A DNA stretch of 64,000 bases from Agrobacterium tumefaciens. GTDB lineage: Bacteria > Pseudomonadota > Alphaproteobacteria > Rhizobiales > Rhizobiaceae. Of the stretch, positions 8,481 through 17,380 are shown piece by piece; position 1 is the first letter of the stretch; each line of letters starts with the position of its first letter. The DNA is taken from NCBI RefSeq assembly GCF_000834635.1, contig NZ_JXQV01000006.1:188501-252500 (forward strand), read 5' to 3'. The notes beneath the pieces are model-generated. The model was not told where the DNA came from. It did no database searches and saw nothing but the letters and a program-made list of their open reading frames with translations. The translations under genes were made by a program, and so were the position numbers.

Positions 8481-9443
8481 ATGAGCGACAATCCTTACGG
8501 AACATCAATGGGTGGACAGATGACCGGCTCCGTTCAGTTTGGCGGCGCGCCTGAAAGTGCTGCCGCCTCGCATGTTTCGGATACGACCACGGCAAATTTC
8601 GGCAAGGATGTCGTCGAGGCCTCCCGCAAGCAGCCGGTGCTGGTGGATTTCTGGGCGCCCTGGTGCGGCCCGTGCAAGCAACTGACGCCGGTCATCGAGA
8701 AAGTCGTCAACGAAGCTGGTGGCCGCGTCAAGCTGGTCAAGCTCAACATTGATGATCACCCGTCCATTCCCGGCCAGCTGGGCATTCAGTCCATCCCCGC
8801 CATCGTCGCCTTTCAGGATGGTCGTCCTGTGGATGGCTTCATGGGTGCCGTGCCGGAAAGCCAGATCCGCGAATTCATCGACAAGATTGCAGGTCCTGCG
8901 GCCAATGATCCGCAGGCGGAAATCGATGCCGCGCTGGCCGAAGCCAAGCAGCTTTTTGCCGATGGTGATCATCAGGGTGCGGCCCAGCTTTTCGGCTTCG
9001 TCATGCAGGTGGACCCGGATAATGCGGCAGCCATCGCCGGTATTGCCGAATGCATGATTGCCGTGGGCGAGCATCAGCGCGCCAGCGATCTTCTCGCCTC
9101 GGTTCCAGAAGAACTCATGGCAGACCCAGCGATTCAGGCCGCTTCCAAAAAGCTGGCGCAGTTTGAGGAAGCCCGCCTGTTGGGCGATCCCGCAGCTCTC
9201 GAGCGTGATCTTGCCGAAAATCCTGACAATCATGATGCGCGCATGAAGCTTGCCCGTATTTTCAACGCGCAGGGGCGTCGTGATGAGGCCGCCGAGCAGT
9301 TGCTGACCGTGATGCGTCGTGACAGAACCTTTGAGGATGACGGCGCGCGCAAGCAGCTGGTCGAGTTTCTGGAAGGCTGGGGCTTCAAGGACCCGGCGTC
9401 TGTCTCTGCCCGCCGCAAGATGTCATCCATCCTGTTTTCCTGA
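8481..9443 (+). CDS. cnoX: CnoX/YbbN-type thioredoxin-fold co-chaperone
   Basis: 320 residues: an N-terminal tail of about 30, a thioredoxin domain (about 35-140) with a full WCGPCK active site (Cys62, Cys65), then a TPR-like helical region (about 145-300). This layout defines CnoX (YbbN), a chaperedoxin that binds unfolding proteins, protects their cysteines by mixed-disulfide formation and passes them to GroEL or DnaK. Keeping the complete CXXC suggests it also retains thiol-disulfide activity, unlike E. coli CnoX whose motif is SXXC. Ribosome binding site GGAGA, 7 bases before the ATG. Cytoplasmic. Followed by the Lon-like and Trm112-like genes on the same strand. Confidence 0.87.
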   Translation: MSDNPYGTSMGGQMTGSVQFGGAPESAAASHVSDTTTANFGKDVVEASRKQPVLVDFWAPWCGPCKQLTPVIEKVVNEAGGRVKLVKLNIDDHPSIPGQLGIQSIPAIVAFQDGRPVDGFMGAVPESQIREFIDKIAGPAANDPQAEIDAALAEAKQLFADGDHQGAAQLFGFVMQVDPDNAAAIAGIAECMIAVGEHQRASDLLASVPEELMADPAIQAASKKLAQFEEARLLGDPAALERDLAENPDNHDARMKLARIFNAQGRRDEAAEQLLTVMRRDRTFEDDGARKQLVEFLEGWGFKDPASVSARRKMSSILFS

Positions 9444-9545
9444 GATGTACATGGCTGTCGCCGCCCGCGCAGTTCGCTCTGGACTTGCGGGTCGCGGCAT
9501 CCACCCGATGCACCATCAATCTCTGTTCACGTGAGGAGCCGCCCA

Positions 9546-10217
9546 ATGCATGTCGGAAATGCGCGATATCTCAAGAGCACCGATCTGCCGGAACTGGTGC
9601 CTGTGTTTCCTTTGCAGGGCGTTCTGCTGCTGCCGGAGGGGCAATTGCCGCTGAATATATTCGAGCCGCGCTACCTTGCCATGTTGGACGATGCGCTGGC
9701 CGGAGACAGGCTGATTGGCATGGTGCAGCCCTCCTTGGCTGTGCTGGATAGCGGCACCGGCACCGGAGCGCTGAGCCAGATCGGCTGCCTCGGGCGCATC
9801 ACGTCCTTCTCCGAAACAGGCGATGGCCGCTACATGGTGTCGCTCAGCGGCGTGTGTCGCTTCCGTCTGCTGGAAGAAGCGCCATCCACCAAACCCTACC
9901 GGATTTTCCGTCACGCGCCTTTCATCTCGGATCTGACCGGCGAGGATGATGAGGATGCGGTTGATCGCGAAAGCCTGTTGCGGGTGTTCCGCTCCTTTCT
10001 CGACGCAAATCAGCTTGAGGCTGACTGGGACAGTGTGGAGCGCGCAGGAAACCGCGTACTCGTCAATTCGCTGTCCATGATGTCGCCCTTTGGCCCGGCG
10101 GAAAAGCAGGCGCTGCTGGAGGCGCCAGATCTCAAGGCTCGCGCAGATACCTTGGTTGCCATTACGGAAATCGCTTTGGCGCAGGGCAGCAGCGAGCCCG
10201 GCACGCTGTTGCAATAG
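9546..10217 (+). CDS. LON peptidase substrate-binding-domain protein
   Basis: About 223 residues covering only the Lon N-terminal (LAN/ASPRTN) domain: VPVFPLQGVLLLPEGQLPLNIFEPRYLAM is not fully quoted here but the diagnostic PLNIFEPRY lies at about residues 32-40, and GCLGRI and FRLLEE follow. No AAA+ ATPase or protease part is present. Stand-alone proteins of this kind are widespread in alphaproteobacteria; a role as an adaptor or substrate-recognition factor is inferred from the domain only. The ATG at 9546 is chosen because GAGGAG lies 8 bases before it; an in-frame GTG 15 bases upstream overlaps that ribosome binding site. Confidence 0.83.
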   Translation: MHVGNARYLKSTDLPELVPVFPLQGVLLLPEGQLPLNIFEPRYLAMLDDALAGDRLIGMVQPSLAVLDSGTGTGALSQIGCLGRITSFSETGDGRYMVSLSGVCRFRLLEEAPSTKPYRIFRHAPFISDLTGEDDEDAVDRESLLRVFRSFLDANQLEADWDSVERAGNRVLVNSLSMMSPFGPAEKQALLEAPDLKARADTLVAITEIALAQGSSEPGTLLQ

Positions 10218-10226
10218 GGCGCGATC

Positions 10227-10415
10227 ATGGATGAAAAAGTAAGCCGCGTTGATCCCAAGCTTCTGGATCTGCTTGTCTGCCCGCTGACCAAGGGTCGGCT
10301 GTCCTATGATCGTGAGAAAAGCGAACTCGTGTCGGAAAGCGCAAGACTTGCCTATCCCATCCGGGATGGCGTGCCGATTATGCTGATGTCGGAAGCCCGC
10401 ACAATCGAGGTTTAG
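10227..10415 (+). CDS. Trm112 family small protein
   Basis: 62 residues. The Trm112/YcaR fold is recognised from [20 protein letters not shown] near the N-terminus and the C-terminal [17 protein letters not shown]. Only one Cys of the zinc-binding set (Cys18) is kept, as in most bacterial homologues. Eukaryotic and archaeal Trm112 activates methyltransferases; the bacterial role is poorly defined. It begins 9 bases after the Lon-like gene and is probably translated from the same mRNA. Confidence 0.85.
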   Translation: MDEKVSRVDPKLLDLLVCPLTKGRLSYDREKSELVSESARLAYPIRDGVPIMLMSEARTIEV

Positions 10416-10420
10416 GGCTT

Positions 10421-10449
10421 GAGGGCCGGCGTTACCGCCAGCCCTCTTT
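10421..10449 (+). terminator. terminator after the Trm112-like gene
   Basis: Stem GAGGGC-C-GGCG / CGCC-A-GCCCTC around a TTAC loop with one mismatch, followed by TTT. It lies between the convergent Trm112-like and kdgF genes. Confidence 0.65.
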
Positions 10450-10453
10450 AATC

Positions 10454-10789
10454 TTACAGAAACTCGGCGCGGTGCGGCGTGAATGTATCGATCAGCCGCC
10501 CCTTGGCCAGCGCCTTCACGCCATGGACCAGATCGGGCTTGACGATGAATGTTCCGCCCTGGCCAAGCTCTTGGCTTACGCCATCAATCGTCACCTCAAA
10601 GCGACCCTCGGCAACATAGCTTGCCTGAATATGCGGGTGCGAGTGCAGCGAGCCGATAGCGCCTTCCTCGAAAACGACCTCGACCATCATCATCTCAGGC
10701 AAATAGGCCATGATGCGCCGGGAAACGCCGGGCTCCGTCGGCGTCCATGTGCCGTCACCGGCCTGTACAAATGCGTTGCTCTCGCTCAT
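10454..10789 (-). CDS. kdgF: cupin protein, KdgF-like (unsaturated uronate linearisation)
   Basis: 111 residues forming a single small cupin. The metal-binding pattern is visible as HSHPHIQASYVAEG (His-x-His ... Glu) and DLVHGVKA for the distal His. KdgF converts 4,5-unsaturated galacturonate or mannuronate, the products of pectate and alginate lyases, to the linear ketone. Its position 11 bases downstream of kduI on the same strand supports this role: KduI acts on the KdgF product. No pectate lyase or transporter is present in the window. A generic cupin cannot be fully excluded. Confidence 0.75.
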   Translation of the reverse strand: MSESNAFVQAGDGTWTPTEPGVSRRIMAYLPEMMMVEVVFEEGAIGSLHSHPHIQASYVAEGRFEVTIDGVSQELGQGGTFIVKPDLVHGVKALAKGRLIDTFTPHRAEFL

Positions 10790-10800
10790 GTCGCAGTCCC

Positions 10801-11643
10801 TTATTTGAGGTCATCCATGGTCACGAGATCGACGTCGGTATAATCGACATTGTCACCGGCCATCGCCCAGATGAAGGAATAATTCGCGGTTCCAGCGCCC
10901 GAATGGATCGACCAACCCGGCGAAAGAGCCGCTTCTTCGTTCTTCATCACCAGATGGCGCGTTTCGTTCGGCTCACCGAGGAAGTGGAAGACGCGGGCTG
11001 TTTCCGGCAGGTCGAAATAGAGATACGCTTCCATGCGGCGGTCGTGAATATGGCATGGCATCGTGTTCCACACCGATCCCGGTGCAAGGCTGGTCATGCC
11101 CACCACCAGCTGGCAGGTCTTCACACCTTCAGGGTGAATGAACTGGAAGATCGAGCGCTCATTGCTGGTTGCCTGCGAACCGAGATCGACGCGCTTGGCG
11201 TCGTTGATGCTGATATGCTTTGCCGGATAGGCTGCATGGGCGGGCGCGCTCAGCAGGTAAAATTTCGCAGGCTCAACCGATGAGGCGGACGAAAACGAGA
11301 CTTTCGCGCCAAGCCCGGCATAGACCATGTCGCGGGTGCCCGTCTCGAATGCTGTGCCATCGACAGTCACGGTGCCCTTGCCGCCAATGTTGACGACGAT
11401 CAGTTCACGGCGGTCGAGGAAGGATTTCGTGCCCGTTGGCTTGATGGCTTCCAGTTCCAGCGCGCCAGACACCGGCACCGCGCCACCCACGATCATGCGG
11501 TCATAATTCGTGTAGTGCAACTGAACGGTGTCATTCACAAACAGCGGCGGTAACAGGAAGTTTTCGCGCAGCTCCTCAGTGCCGAATTTGGCCGCGGTCT
11601 TCGGGTCGATTGCGAAGCGGTTGGTATATTGTGTCTGGCTCAT
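10801..11643 (-). CDS. kduI: 5-dehydro-4-deoxy-D-glucuronate isomerase KduI
   Basis: 280 residues, close to the 278 of E. coli KduI. Recognised from the overall sequence, including FLLPPLFVNDTVQLHYTNYDR split across residues about 29-49, GGAVPVSGALELE, and the metal-site region WNTMPCHIHDRRMEAYLYFDL (His and Glu ligands in HIHDRRMEA). The enzyme isomerises 4-deoxy-L-threo-5-hexosulose uronate to 3-deoxy-D-glycero-2,5-hexodiulosonate in pectin/uronate breakdown. The start at 11643 is chosen for its AGGA spacing and family length; the frame is open five codons further. KduD, the next enzyme, is not adjacent. Confidence 0.92.
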   Translation of the reverse strand: MSQTQYTNRFAIDPKTAAKFGTEELRENFLLPPLFVNDTVQLHYTNYDRMIVGGAVPVSGALELEAIKPTGTKSFLDRRELIVVNIGGKGTVTVDGTAFETGTRDMVYAGLGAKVSFSSASSVEPAKFYLLSAPAHAAYPAKHISINDAKRVDLGSQATSNERSIFQFIHPEGVKTCQLVVGMTSLAPGSVWNTMPCHIHDRRMEAYLYFDLPETARVFHFLGEPNETRHLVMKNEEAALSPGWSIHSGAGTANYSFIWAMAGDNVDYTDVDLVTMDDLK

Positions 11644-11700
11644 ATCCTGCCCAATCATATTTCTTTACAAGTCATCATATCTATATGGCATGGCAAGCGC

Positions 11701-11714
11701 ATGTCAATCGACAT
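11701..11714. promoter_or_regulatory. short palindrome upstream of kduI
   Basis: ATGTC-AATC-GACAT, perfect 5-bp arms, 58 bases upstream of the kduI start, in the 289-base gap shared with the divergent macroglobulin gene. Could be an operator for a GntR- or LacI-type uronate regulator; no known consensus is matched exactly. Confidence 0.2.
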
Positions 11715-11932
11715 CAATTCGTGCCGGATTGTGGTGTCGTCTGCTTGAATGCGCTTTCACGCCACATATTGGGCCATTAATCTCTATAAGTCGTAATATG
11801 AGTCGAATGGCAATTGCAGCCATCAAGCTGCGCTCTGCCCAAGCCGCTTATTCTTCGTCATCACTTTGCGTTGACTTTCGCTTATAAATCCCCCCAGAGT
11901 CGGCGCGGTCATGCAGACCGGGGGAGGGACTG

Positions 11933-14900
11933 ATGTCCATGCGTGGTGTTATGAAAAGCCTGTTGTTCGTTGTCGCGGCACTGACCGTTCAACCGCTCGC
12001 AGCGCAGGAAGCGACGCGCAAGGTCGTCACCACCCAGAACGGCGATTATTTCGGGTTCGATTTGCGCACGGAGCAGAATGTCTCCCTGCCGCAATGCGAA
12101 GACATCTGCATCAATGACACGTCCTGCAAGGCCTTCACCTATAATCCCAAGGTGCAATGGTGCTTCCTGAAGTCGGATTTTAACCAGCTCAACGCGTTTC
12201 CCGGTGCCGTTGCCGGTAAAGTCGTGGAGGTGGCCAGCGAGCCCGATATCGGCGCGCCGCAGAAAATCTCCTTCGTCGATGACAGCCTTTATTTGCAAGC
12301 CAGACGCCTGAAGGCTGTCCTGCCCGAAGCCGTAGACGGCCAGGATGTTGAAAGCTTGCTTTCGCTCGCCCAACAGCAGTCCGAAGCGGCCAAACTCATA
12401 GCGGCGACTGACAATTACAAGGCAGCGCTTGCGCTGGACCCGGAAGATAGCGCCGTCTGGGCCGGCCTTGCGCGCACTGCGGCCAAAGTCGAGAATAATT
12501 ACGAAGTGTCGGGCCAGGCGGCAGCAGCCGCGCTCAACGCCTATTCGCTCAGCCGCACCGTGTCCGCACGGGTTGAGGCGCTCAACGCGCTGGCATTTGC
12601 GTTTGAAAAGACGCAGAGCTACCGCGCTGCCCTCAACAGCTACAAGGCAAGCCTTGCGCTTTCCGATGATTCCCAGACCCGCGCCACCTATGCTGATCTG
12701 AAAACCCGCCAGGGCTTCCGCGTCATCAACAACACGGTCGATACCGATAGTGTCAGCCCGCGTGCCTGCATTCAGTTTTCGGAACCGCTCGTCAAACAGG
12801 GCGTGGATTATTCTTCCTTCGTCACTTTGGATGGCGCAGCGCCCAAAGCCATGGAGGCCAAGGGATCCGAGATTTGCGTTGAGGGACTGACCCACGGCCA
12901 GCGCTACAAGATCGCGCTGCGCGCCGGTCTTCCGTCTTCGGTTGAAGAGCCCCTGGAAAAGCAGGTCGATCTCGATATTTACGTGCGCGACAGATCCGGC
13001 TCTGTGCGCTTTACCGGCGAGAATTTCGTGCTTCCCGGCACCGCCCGCCGCGGCATTCCGCTTGTGTCCGTCAATGTCACCAGCGCCAATCTCAAGCTTT
13101 ACCGCGTGGGAGATCGCAACATCACCGCGCTGCTCAGCAATTCGCAATTCCTGACGCAGATGGATGGCTACGGCGCGGACCGCATTGAAAGCGAGATCGG
13201 CGAACTCGTCTGGCAGGGTGGCATCGATATCCAGAATGAGCTGAACAAGGATGTCGTCACCAGCTTCCCCGTGGATGAAGCCTTGCCGCAGCGCAAGCCC
13301 GGCATCTATGTCTTAACCGCCGTTCCCCCCACAACACCGGGTGAGAACTGGGATTCGCGCGCCACGCAATGGTTCCTCGTTTCCGATACCGGCATCACCA
13401 CCTATGCCGGAACGGATGGCCTCAATGTCTTCGTGCGGGCTTTAAGCTCTGCCAAACCGCTTGAAGGTGTCGATCTTCAGCTTCTGGCCAAGAACAACGA
13501 GATTCTCGGGGTAGCCAAGACGGATGCGGATGGCCGCGCCGTGTTTTCCGCTGGGCTTATGCGCGGCACGGCGGGTCAGGCACCTGCCATCATCACGGCA
13601 CGCAACGGTGCCGATGATTATGTGTTTCTGGATATGACCCGCGCCGGTTTTGACCTGTCGGACCGAGGCGTCACCGGCCGCGCCGCCCCCGGTGCGCTGG
13701 ATGTTTTCAGCTGGACAGAACGCGGCATTTACCGCGCTGGCGAAACCGTGCATGCGGCAGCCTTAGCGCGGGATATCGAAGGCAATGCGGTGGAGAACCT
13801 GCCGCTCACCTTCATCTTCTCCCGTCCCGATGGCGTGGAAGATCGTCGCTTCGTGCGCAATGGCGAGGCCTTGGGCGGTTACGCTGTGGACTTCGCCTTG
13901 CAGGACAGCGCCATGCGCGGCACCTGGACGGTGCGTGTCTATACGGACCCGAAAGCTGCCGCCATCAGCGAAAAATCCTTCCTGGTTGATGATTTCGTGC
14001 CGGATCGCACCGAATTCACCCTGACCAGCGACGCCAAGCAAATCGACCCGGCTGCTGATACTTCTGTGAATGTCGATGGCCGCTATCTCTATGGTGCGCC
14101 TGCATCCGGGCTGGAGCTTGAGGGCGAGGTGGCCCTCAAGGCAACGCGCACCCGCGCCGATTATGAAGGCTATGTCTTCGGCCTGGCAGATGAGGAATCA
14201 CAGGAGGAAAGCCGCACCACGCTGGATGCCCTGCCGGTGCTGGATGAAGAGGGCAAGGCGACCTTTGACGTGTCGCTCGGCGATCTTCCATCCACTACAC
14301 AGTTTCTGTCCGCCAACATCACCGTGCGTATGCGTGAGGCCGGTGGCCGCGCTGTCGAGCGTTCATTGACGCTGCCGGTCAAATCCGAAACACCGATGAT
14401 CGGCATCAAGCCGCAGTTCTCAGGCGATCTCGCGGAAAATTCCATTGGCCGTTTCCATGTCATTGGCCTCAGCGCCGATGGCGTCAAGCAGCCGATGAGT
14501 GGGCTCACATGGAAGCTCATCAAGGTTGAGCGGAACTATCAATGGTACCGTCAGGGCAGTTCATGGCGTTATGAGCCTGTGGTTTACACCAAGCAGGTTG
14601 AGACCGGCACTTTGTCAGTCGATGCCAATGGCGGAGAGATTTCCGTTCCCGCCATCTGGGGCCGCTACCGTCTGGAGGTCGAATCCGCAGAGGCTGGTGG
14701 ACCGACATCGAGTGTGGAATTCGATGCTGGCTGGTTCGTTTCCGCAAGCTCGACCGAGACACCGGATGCGCTGGAAATCGCACTCGACAAGCAAAGCTAC
14801 AAGATCGGTGATACCGCCAAATTGCAGGTCACATCGCGCTATGCGGGCCAGTTGATGGTGGTATCAGGCTCTGAAAAGCTGATCGCGGTTCAGAATGTCG

Positions 14901-17380
14901 ATATCGGAGACAAGGGCGGCGAGGTCGAAATCCCCGTCACTGAAGCCTGGGGTGCTGGTTCCTACGTCACCGCCACCCTGTTTCGCCCCGGTGATGCGCA
15001 GGAAAGCCGCATGCCCATGCGCGCTATCGGCGTGAAGTGGCTGACGGTCGATCCCGGCGAGCGCAAGCTCGGCATCGCGCTTGACCTGCCCAAGCAGACC
15101 CTGCCCCGTCAGACGTTGGAAATCCCCGTGCACGTGTCGGGTGCCGGCGCTGGCGACAAGGCCTATGTGACCGTTGCCGCTGTGGATGTCGGCATTCTCA
15201 ACCTTACCCGTTACGAACCACCCAAGCCGGATGAATGGTATTTCGGCCAGCGTCGTCTTGGCCTTGAAATCCGCGATATTTATGGCCGTCTGATCGATGG
15301 TTCGCTGGGTGTCACCGGGCGGCTTAGAACTGGCGGCGACGGCGGTCAGGTCGCCCTTCAGGGCAGCCCTCCCAAGGAAAAGCTCGTGGCCTTCTTTGCC
15401 GGTCCGGTTGAACTGGATGGCGATGGCAAGGCGATCATCCGGTTCGATATTCCGCAGTTCAACGGCACGGCCCGCGTCATGGCTGTGGCCTGGACCAAGA
15501 CCGGTGTCGGCCATGCGGTGTCCGATGTCGTCATCCGAGACCCCGTCGTGATCACCGCCAGCGCACCGAAATTCCTTAGCCCCGGCGATGTCTCGCAAAT
15601 GCGCATCGATATCGCCAATACCGATGGCGAGGCGGGTGATTATACGCTCGGCATCGCCAGCAACATGGCGCTCACGGTCGATCAGGGTGAAGTCTCGCAA
15701 ACGCTTGCCTTGCAGAAGAGCGGCAAGACATCGCTGACTGTGCCGCTGACCGGCGAAAATCCGGGCGATGGCGCGATCACCATCACGCTTGCCAATGCAA
15801 GCGGCCTGTCGCTGGAGCAGGTCTTGAACATTCCGGTGCGCCCTTCCGTGCTTCCGGTCACAACACGGCGCAACATCAAGGTCGCGCCCAATAGTACCCT
15901 CACGGTGGATGGTGCATTGCTGGCAGACAGCATGCTTTTGGGCTCATCCGTCGCGGTTAACGTCACCCGCTCGCCGGCTTTCGATGTGCCTGCATTGGTC
16001 ATGATGCTCGACAAATACCCCTATGGCTGCGCCGAGCAGACCACCAGCCGCGCTTTGCCTCTGCTCTATGTTACGGAGCTGATGAAGCAGCGCGGCGGTT
16101 CGGATGATCCCGATCTGCGCAAGCGGGTGCAGGATGCGATCTATCGCGTGCTATCCTTCCAGTCCTCCTCGGGAAGCTTCGGCTTGTGGGCACCGGGCGA
16201 GGGCGATCTGTGGCTGGATTCCTACATCACGGACTTCCTGACCCGCGCCCGCGAACAGTCCTATGACGTGCCTGACACCGCCATGGTGCAGGCGCTGACC
16301 AATCTGCAAAATGGTCTGGCCTATGACAGCAACGTCAAAGATCGCGGCAACGAAATCGCATACTCGCTCTATGTTCTCGCCCGCAACCGCAAGGCCGCCA
16401 TCAATGATCTGCGCTATTATGCAGATACGGCTTTGAAGGATTTCCCGACCCCGCTTGCCAAGGCACAACTCGCCTCGGCACTCTCGCTCTATGGAGATGC
16501 GGCCCGGTCCAAGGCCGTCTTCGGTGCATCGCTTTCCATGGCAGCCGCCACGACAAAGGTCAGCCTTGCGCGGTCCGATTACGGCTCTGTCCTGCGCGAT
16601 AGCGCCGCGTCACTGGCGCTTGCTGCCGAAAGCCGCCCTGTGCCTGCGGTCGTGCCGCAATTGGCCAGTGCTGTTTCCAAGGCATGGGATGCGAAAGCCT
16701 ATACCAGCACGCAGGAACAGGCGTGGATGCTTCTGGCCGCACGCGCGCTGAAGGGCGAAGACAAGGACGTGAAGCTGGATATCAACGGTTCGCTGGAAAC
16801 GGGCGGATATGCCAAAAACATAGCTGGCGATGATCTCTTGCAATCCCCGATCAGGATCACCAACGTCTCGAAAGATCCTGTCACCGCTGTCGTCACCACC
16901 GTCGCTCCACCGGCCCAGCCACTGCCTGCGGGTGGCGACGGTTTCGAGATCACCAAGACCTATTATTCGCTTGAGGGCGAGGAAGTGAATATCAGCGAGG
17001 CCACGCAAAACGAGCGTTATGTGGTGGTTCTCTCGGTCACGCCCAAACATGATTGGCAACAGCGCATCATGCTAACAGACCTTCTGCCCTCGGGCTTTGA
17101 GATCGATAATCCAAGCCTCGTCAACAGTGCCGCCTTGTCCAACTTCGACTGGTTGCCGGAAACTGAAGCCGCTCATACCGAATTCCGCTATGACCGTTTC
17201 GTCGCCGCCTTTGATCGCACGGCTGGCGAAAGCGGCGATATCACACTGGCCTATGTGGTTCGCGCCGTCACACCCGGCACCTATGACAACCCGGCGGCAT
17301 CGGTGGAAGATATGTACCGTCCGCAATTCTCGGCCCGCACGGCCACCGGCCGCATGGAGGTTAGCGCGGCGCAGCAATGA
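11933..17380 (+). CDS. bacterial alpha-2-macroglobulin with thioester motif
   Basis: 1815 residues. A signal peptide (about 1-24, ending PLAAQ) lacks a lipobox Cys, so the product should be soluble in the periplasm rather than a lipoprotein like E. coli YfhM. Next come a Cys-rich PAN/Apple-like domain (about 30-100, with CEDICINDTSC and CFLKSD), a TPR-like stretch (about 145-260), then the macroglobulin beta domains. The reactive thioester CAEQ is intact (Cys1366-Gln1369) in YPYGCAEQTTS, followed by the alpha-helical thioester domain. Such proteins trap invading proteases covalently and protect the envelope. The ATG follows GGGGGAGGGACTG. Its stop overlaps the pbpC start (ATGA), matching the known pairing of macroglobulin with PBP1C. 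Confidence 0.93.
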   Translation: MSMRGVMKSLLFVVAALTVQPLAAQEATRKVVTTQNGDYFGFDLRTEQNVSLPQCEDICINDTSCKAFTYNPKVQWCFLKSDFNQLNAFPGAVAGKVVEVASEPDIGAPQKISFVDDSLYLQARRLKAVLPEAVDGQDVESLLSLAQQQSEAAKLIAATDNYKAALALDPEDSAVWAGLARTAAKVENNYEVSGQAAAAALNAYSLSRTVSARVEALNALAFAFEKTQSYRAALNSYKASLALSDDSQTRATYADLKTRQGFRVINNTVDTDSVSPRACIQFSEPLVKQGVDYSSFVTLDGAAPKAMEAKGSEICVEGLTHGQRYKIALRAGLPSSVEEPLEKQVDLDIYVRDRSGSVRFTGENFVLPGTARRGIPLVSVNVTSANLKLYRVGDRNITALLSNSQFLTQMDGYGADRIESEIGELVWQGGIDIQNELNKDVVTSFPVDEALPQRKPGIYVLTAVPPTTPGENWDSRATQWFLVSDTGITTYAGTDGLNVFVRALSSAKPLEGVDLQLLAKNNEILGVAKTDADGRAVFSAGLMRGTAGQAPAIITARNGADDYVFLDMTRAGFDLSDRGVTGRAAPGALDVFSWTERGIYRAGETVHAAALARDIEGNAVENLPLTFIFSRPDGVEDRRFVRNGEALGGYAVDFALQDSAMRGTWTVRVYTDPKAAAISEKSFLVDDFVPDRTEFTLTSDAKQIDPAADTSVNVDGRYLYGAPASGLELEGEVALKATRTRADYEGYVFGLADEESQEESRTTLDALPVLDEEGKATFDVSLGDLPSTTQFLSANITVRMREAGGRAVERSLTLPVKSETPMIGIKPQFSGDLAENSIGRFHVIGLSADGVKQPMSGLTWKLIKVERNYQWYRQGSSWRYEPVVYTKQVETGTLSVDANGGEISVPAIWGRYRLEVESAEAGGPTSSVEFDAGWFVSASSTETPDALEIALDKQSYKIGDTAKLQVTSRYAGQLMVVSGSEKLIAVQNVDIGDKGGEVEIPVTEAWGAGSYVTATLFRPGDAQESRMPMRAIGVKWLTVDPGERKLGIALDLPKQTLPRQTLEIPVHVSGAGAGDKAYVTVAAVDVGILNLTRYEPPKPDEWYFGQRRLGLEIRDIYGRLIDGSLGVTGRLRTGGDGGQVALQGSPPKEKLVAFFAGPVELDGDGKAIIRFDIPQFNGTARVMAVAWTKTGVGHAVSDVVIRDPVVITASAPKFLSPGDVSQMRIDIANTDGEAGDYTLGIASNMALTVDQGEVSQTLALQKSGKTSLTVPLTGENPGDGAITITLANASGLSLEQVLNIPVRPSVLPVTTRRNIKVAPNSTLTVDGALLADSMLLGSSVAVNVTRSPAFDVPALVMMLDKYPYGCAEQTTSRALPLLYVTELMKQRGGSDDPDLRKRVQDAIYRVLSFQSSSGSFGLWAPGEGDLWLDSYITDFLTRAREQSYDVPDTAMVQALTNLQNGLAYDSNVKDRGNEIAYSLYVLARNRKAAINDLRYYADTALKDFPTPLAKAQLASALSLYGDAARSKAVFGASLSMAAATTKVSLARSDYGSVLRDSAASLALAAESRPVPAVVPQLASAVSKAWDAKAYTSTQEQAWMLLAARALKGEDKDVKLDINGSLETGGYAKNIAGDDLLQSPIRITNVSKDPVTAVVTTVAPPAQPLPAGGDGFEITKTYYSLEGEEVNISEATQNERYVVVLSVTPKHDWQQRIMLTDLLPSGFEIDNPSLVNSAALSNFDWLPETEAAHTEFRYDRFVAAFDRTAGESGDITLAYVVRAVTPGTYDNPAASVEDMYRPQFSARTATGRMEVSAAQQ

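Noticed and set aside
11909-13147. 412-codon open frame antisense to the macroglobulin gene
   Set aside because: No start context or family resemblance; opposite strand encodes a clear protein. Long antisense frames are expected in GC-rich coding DNA.
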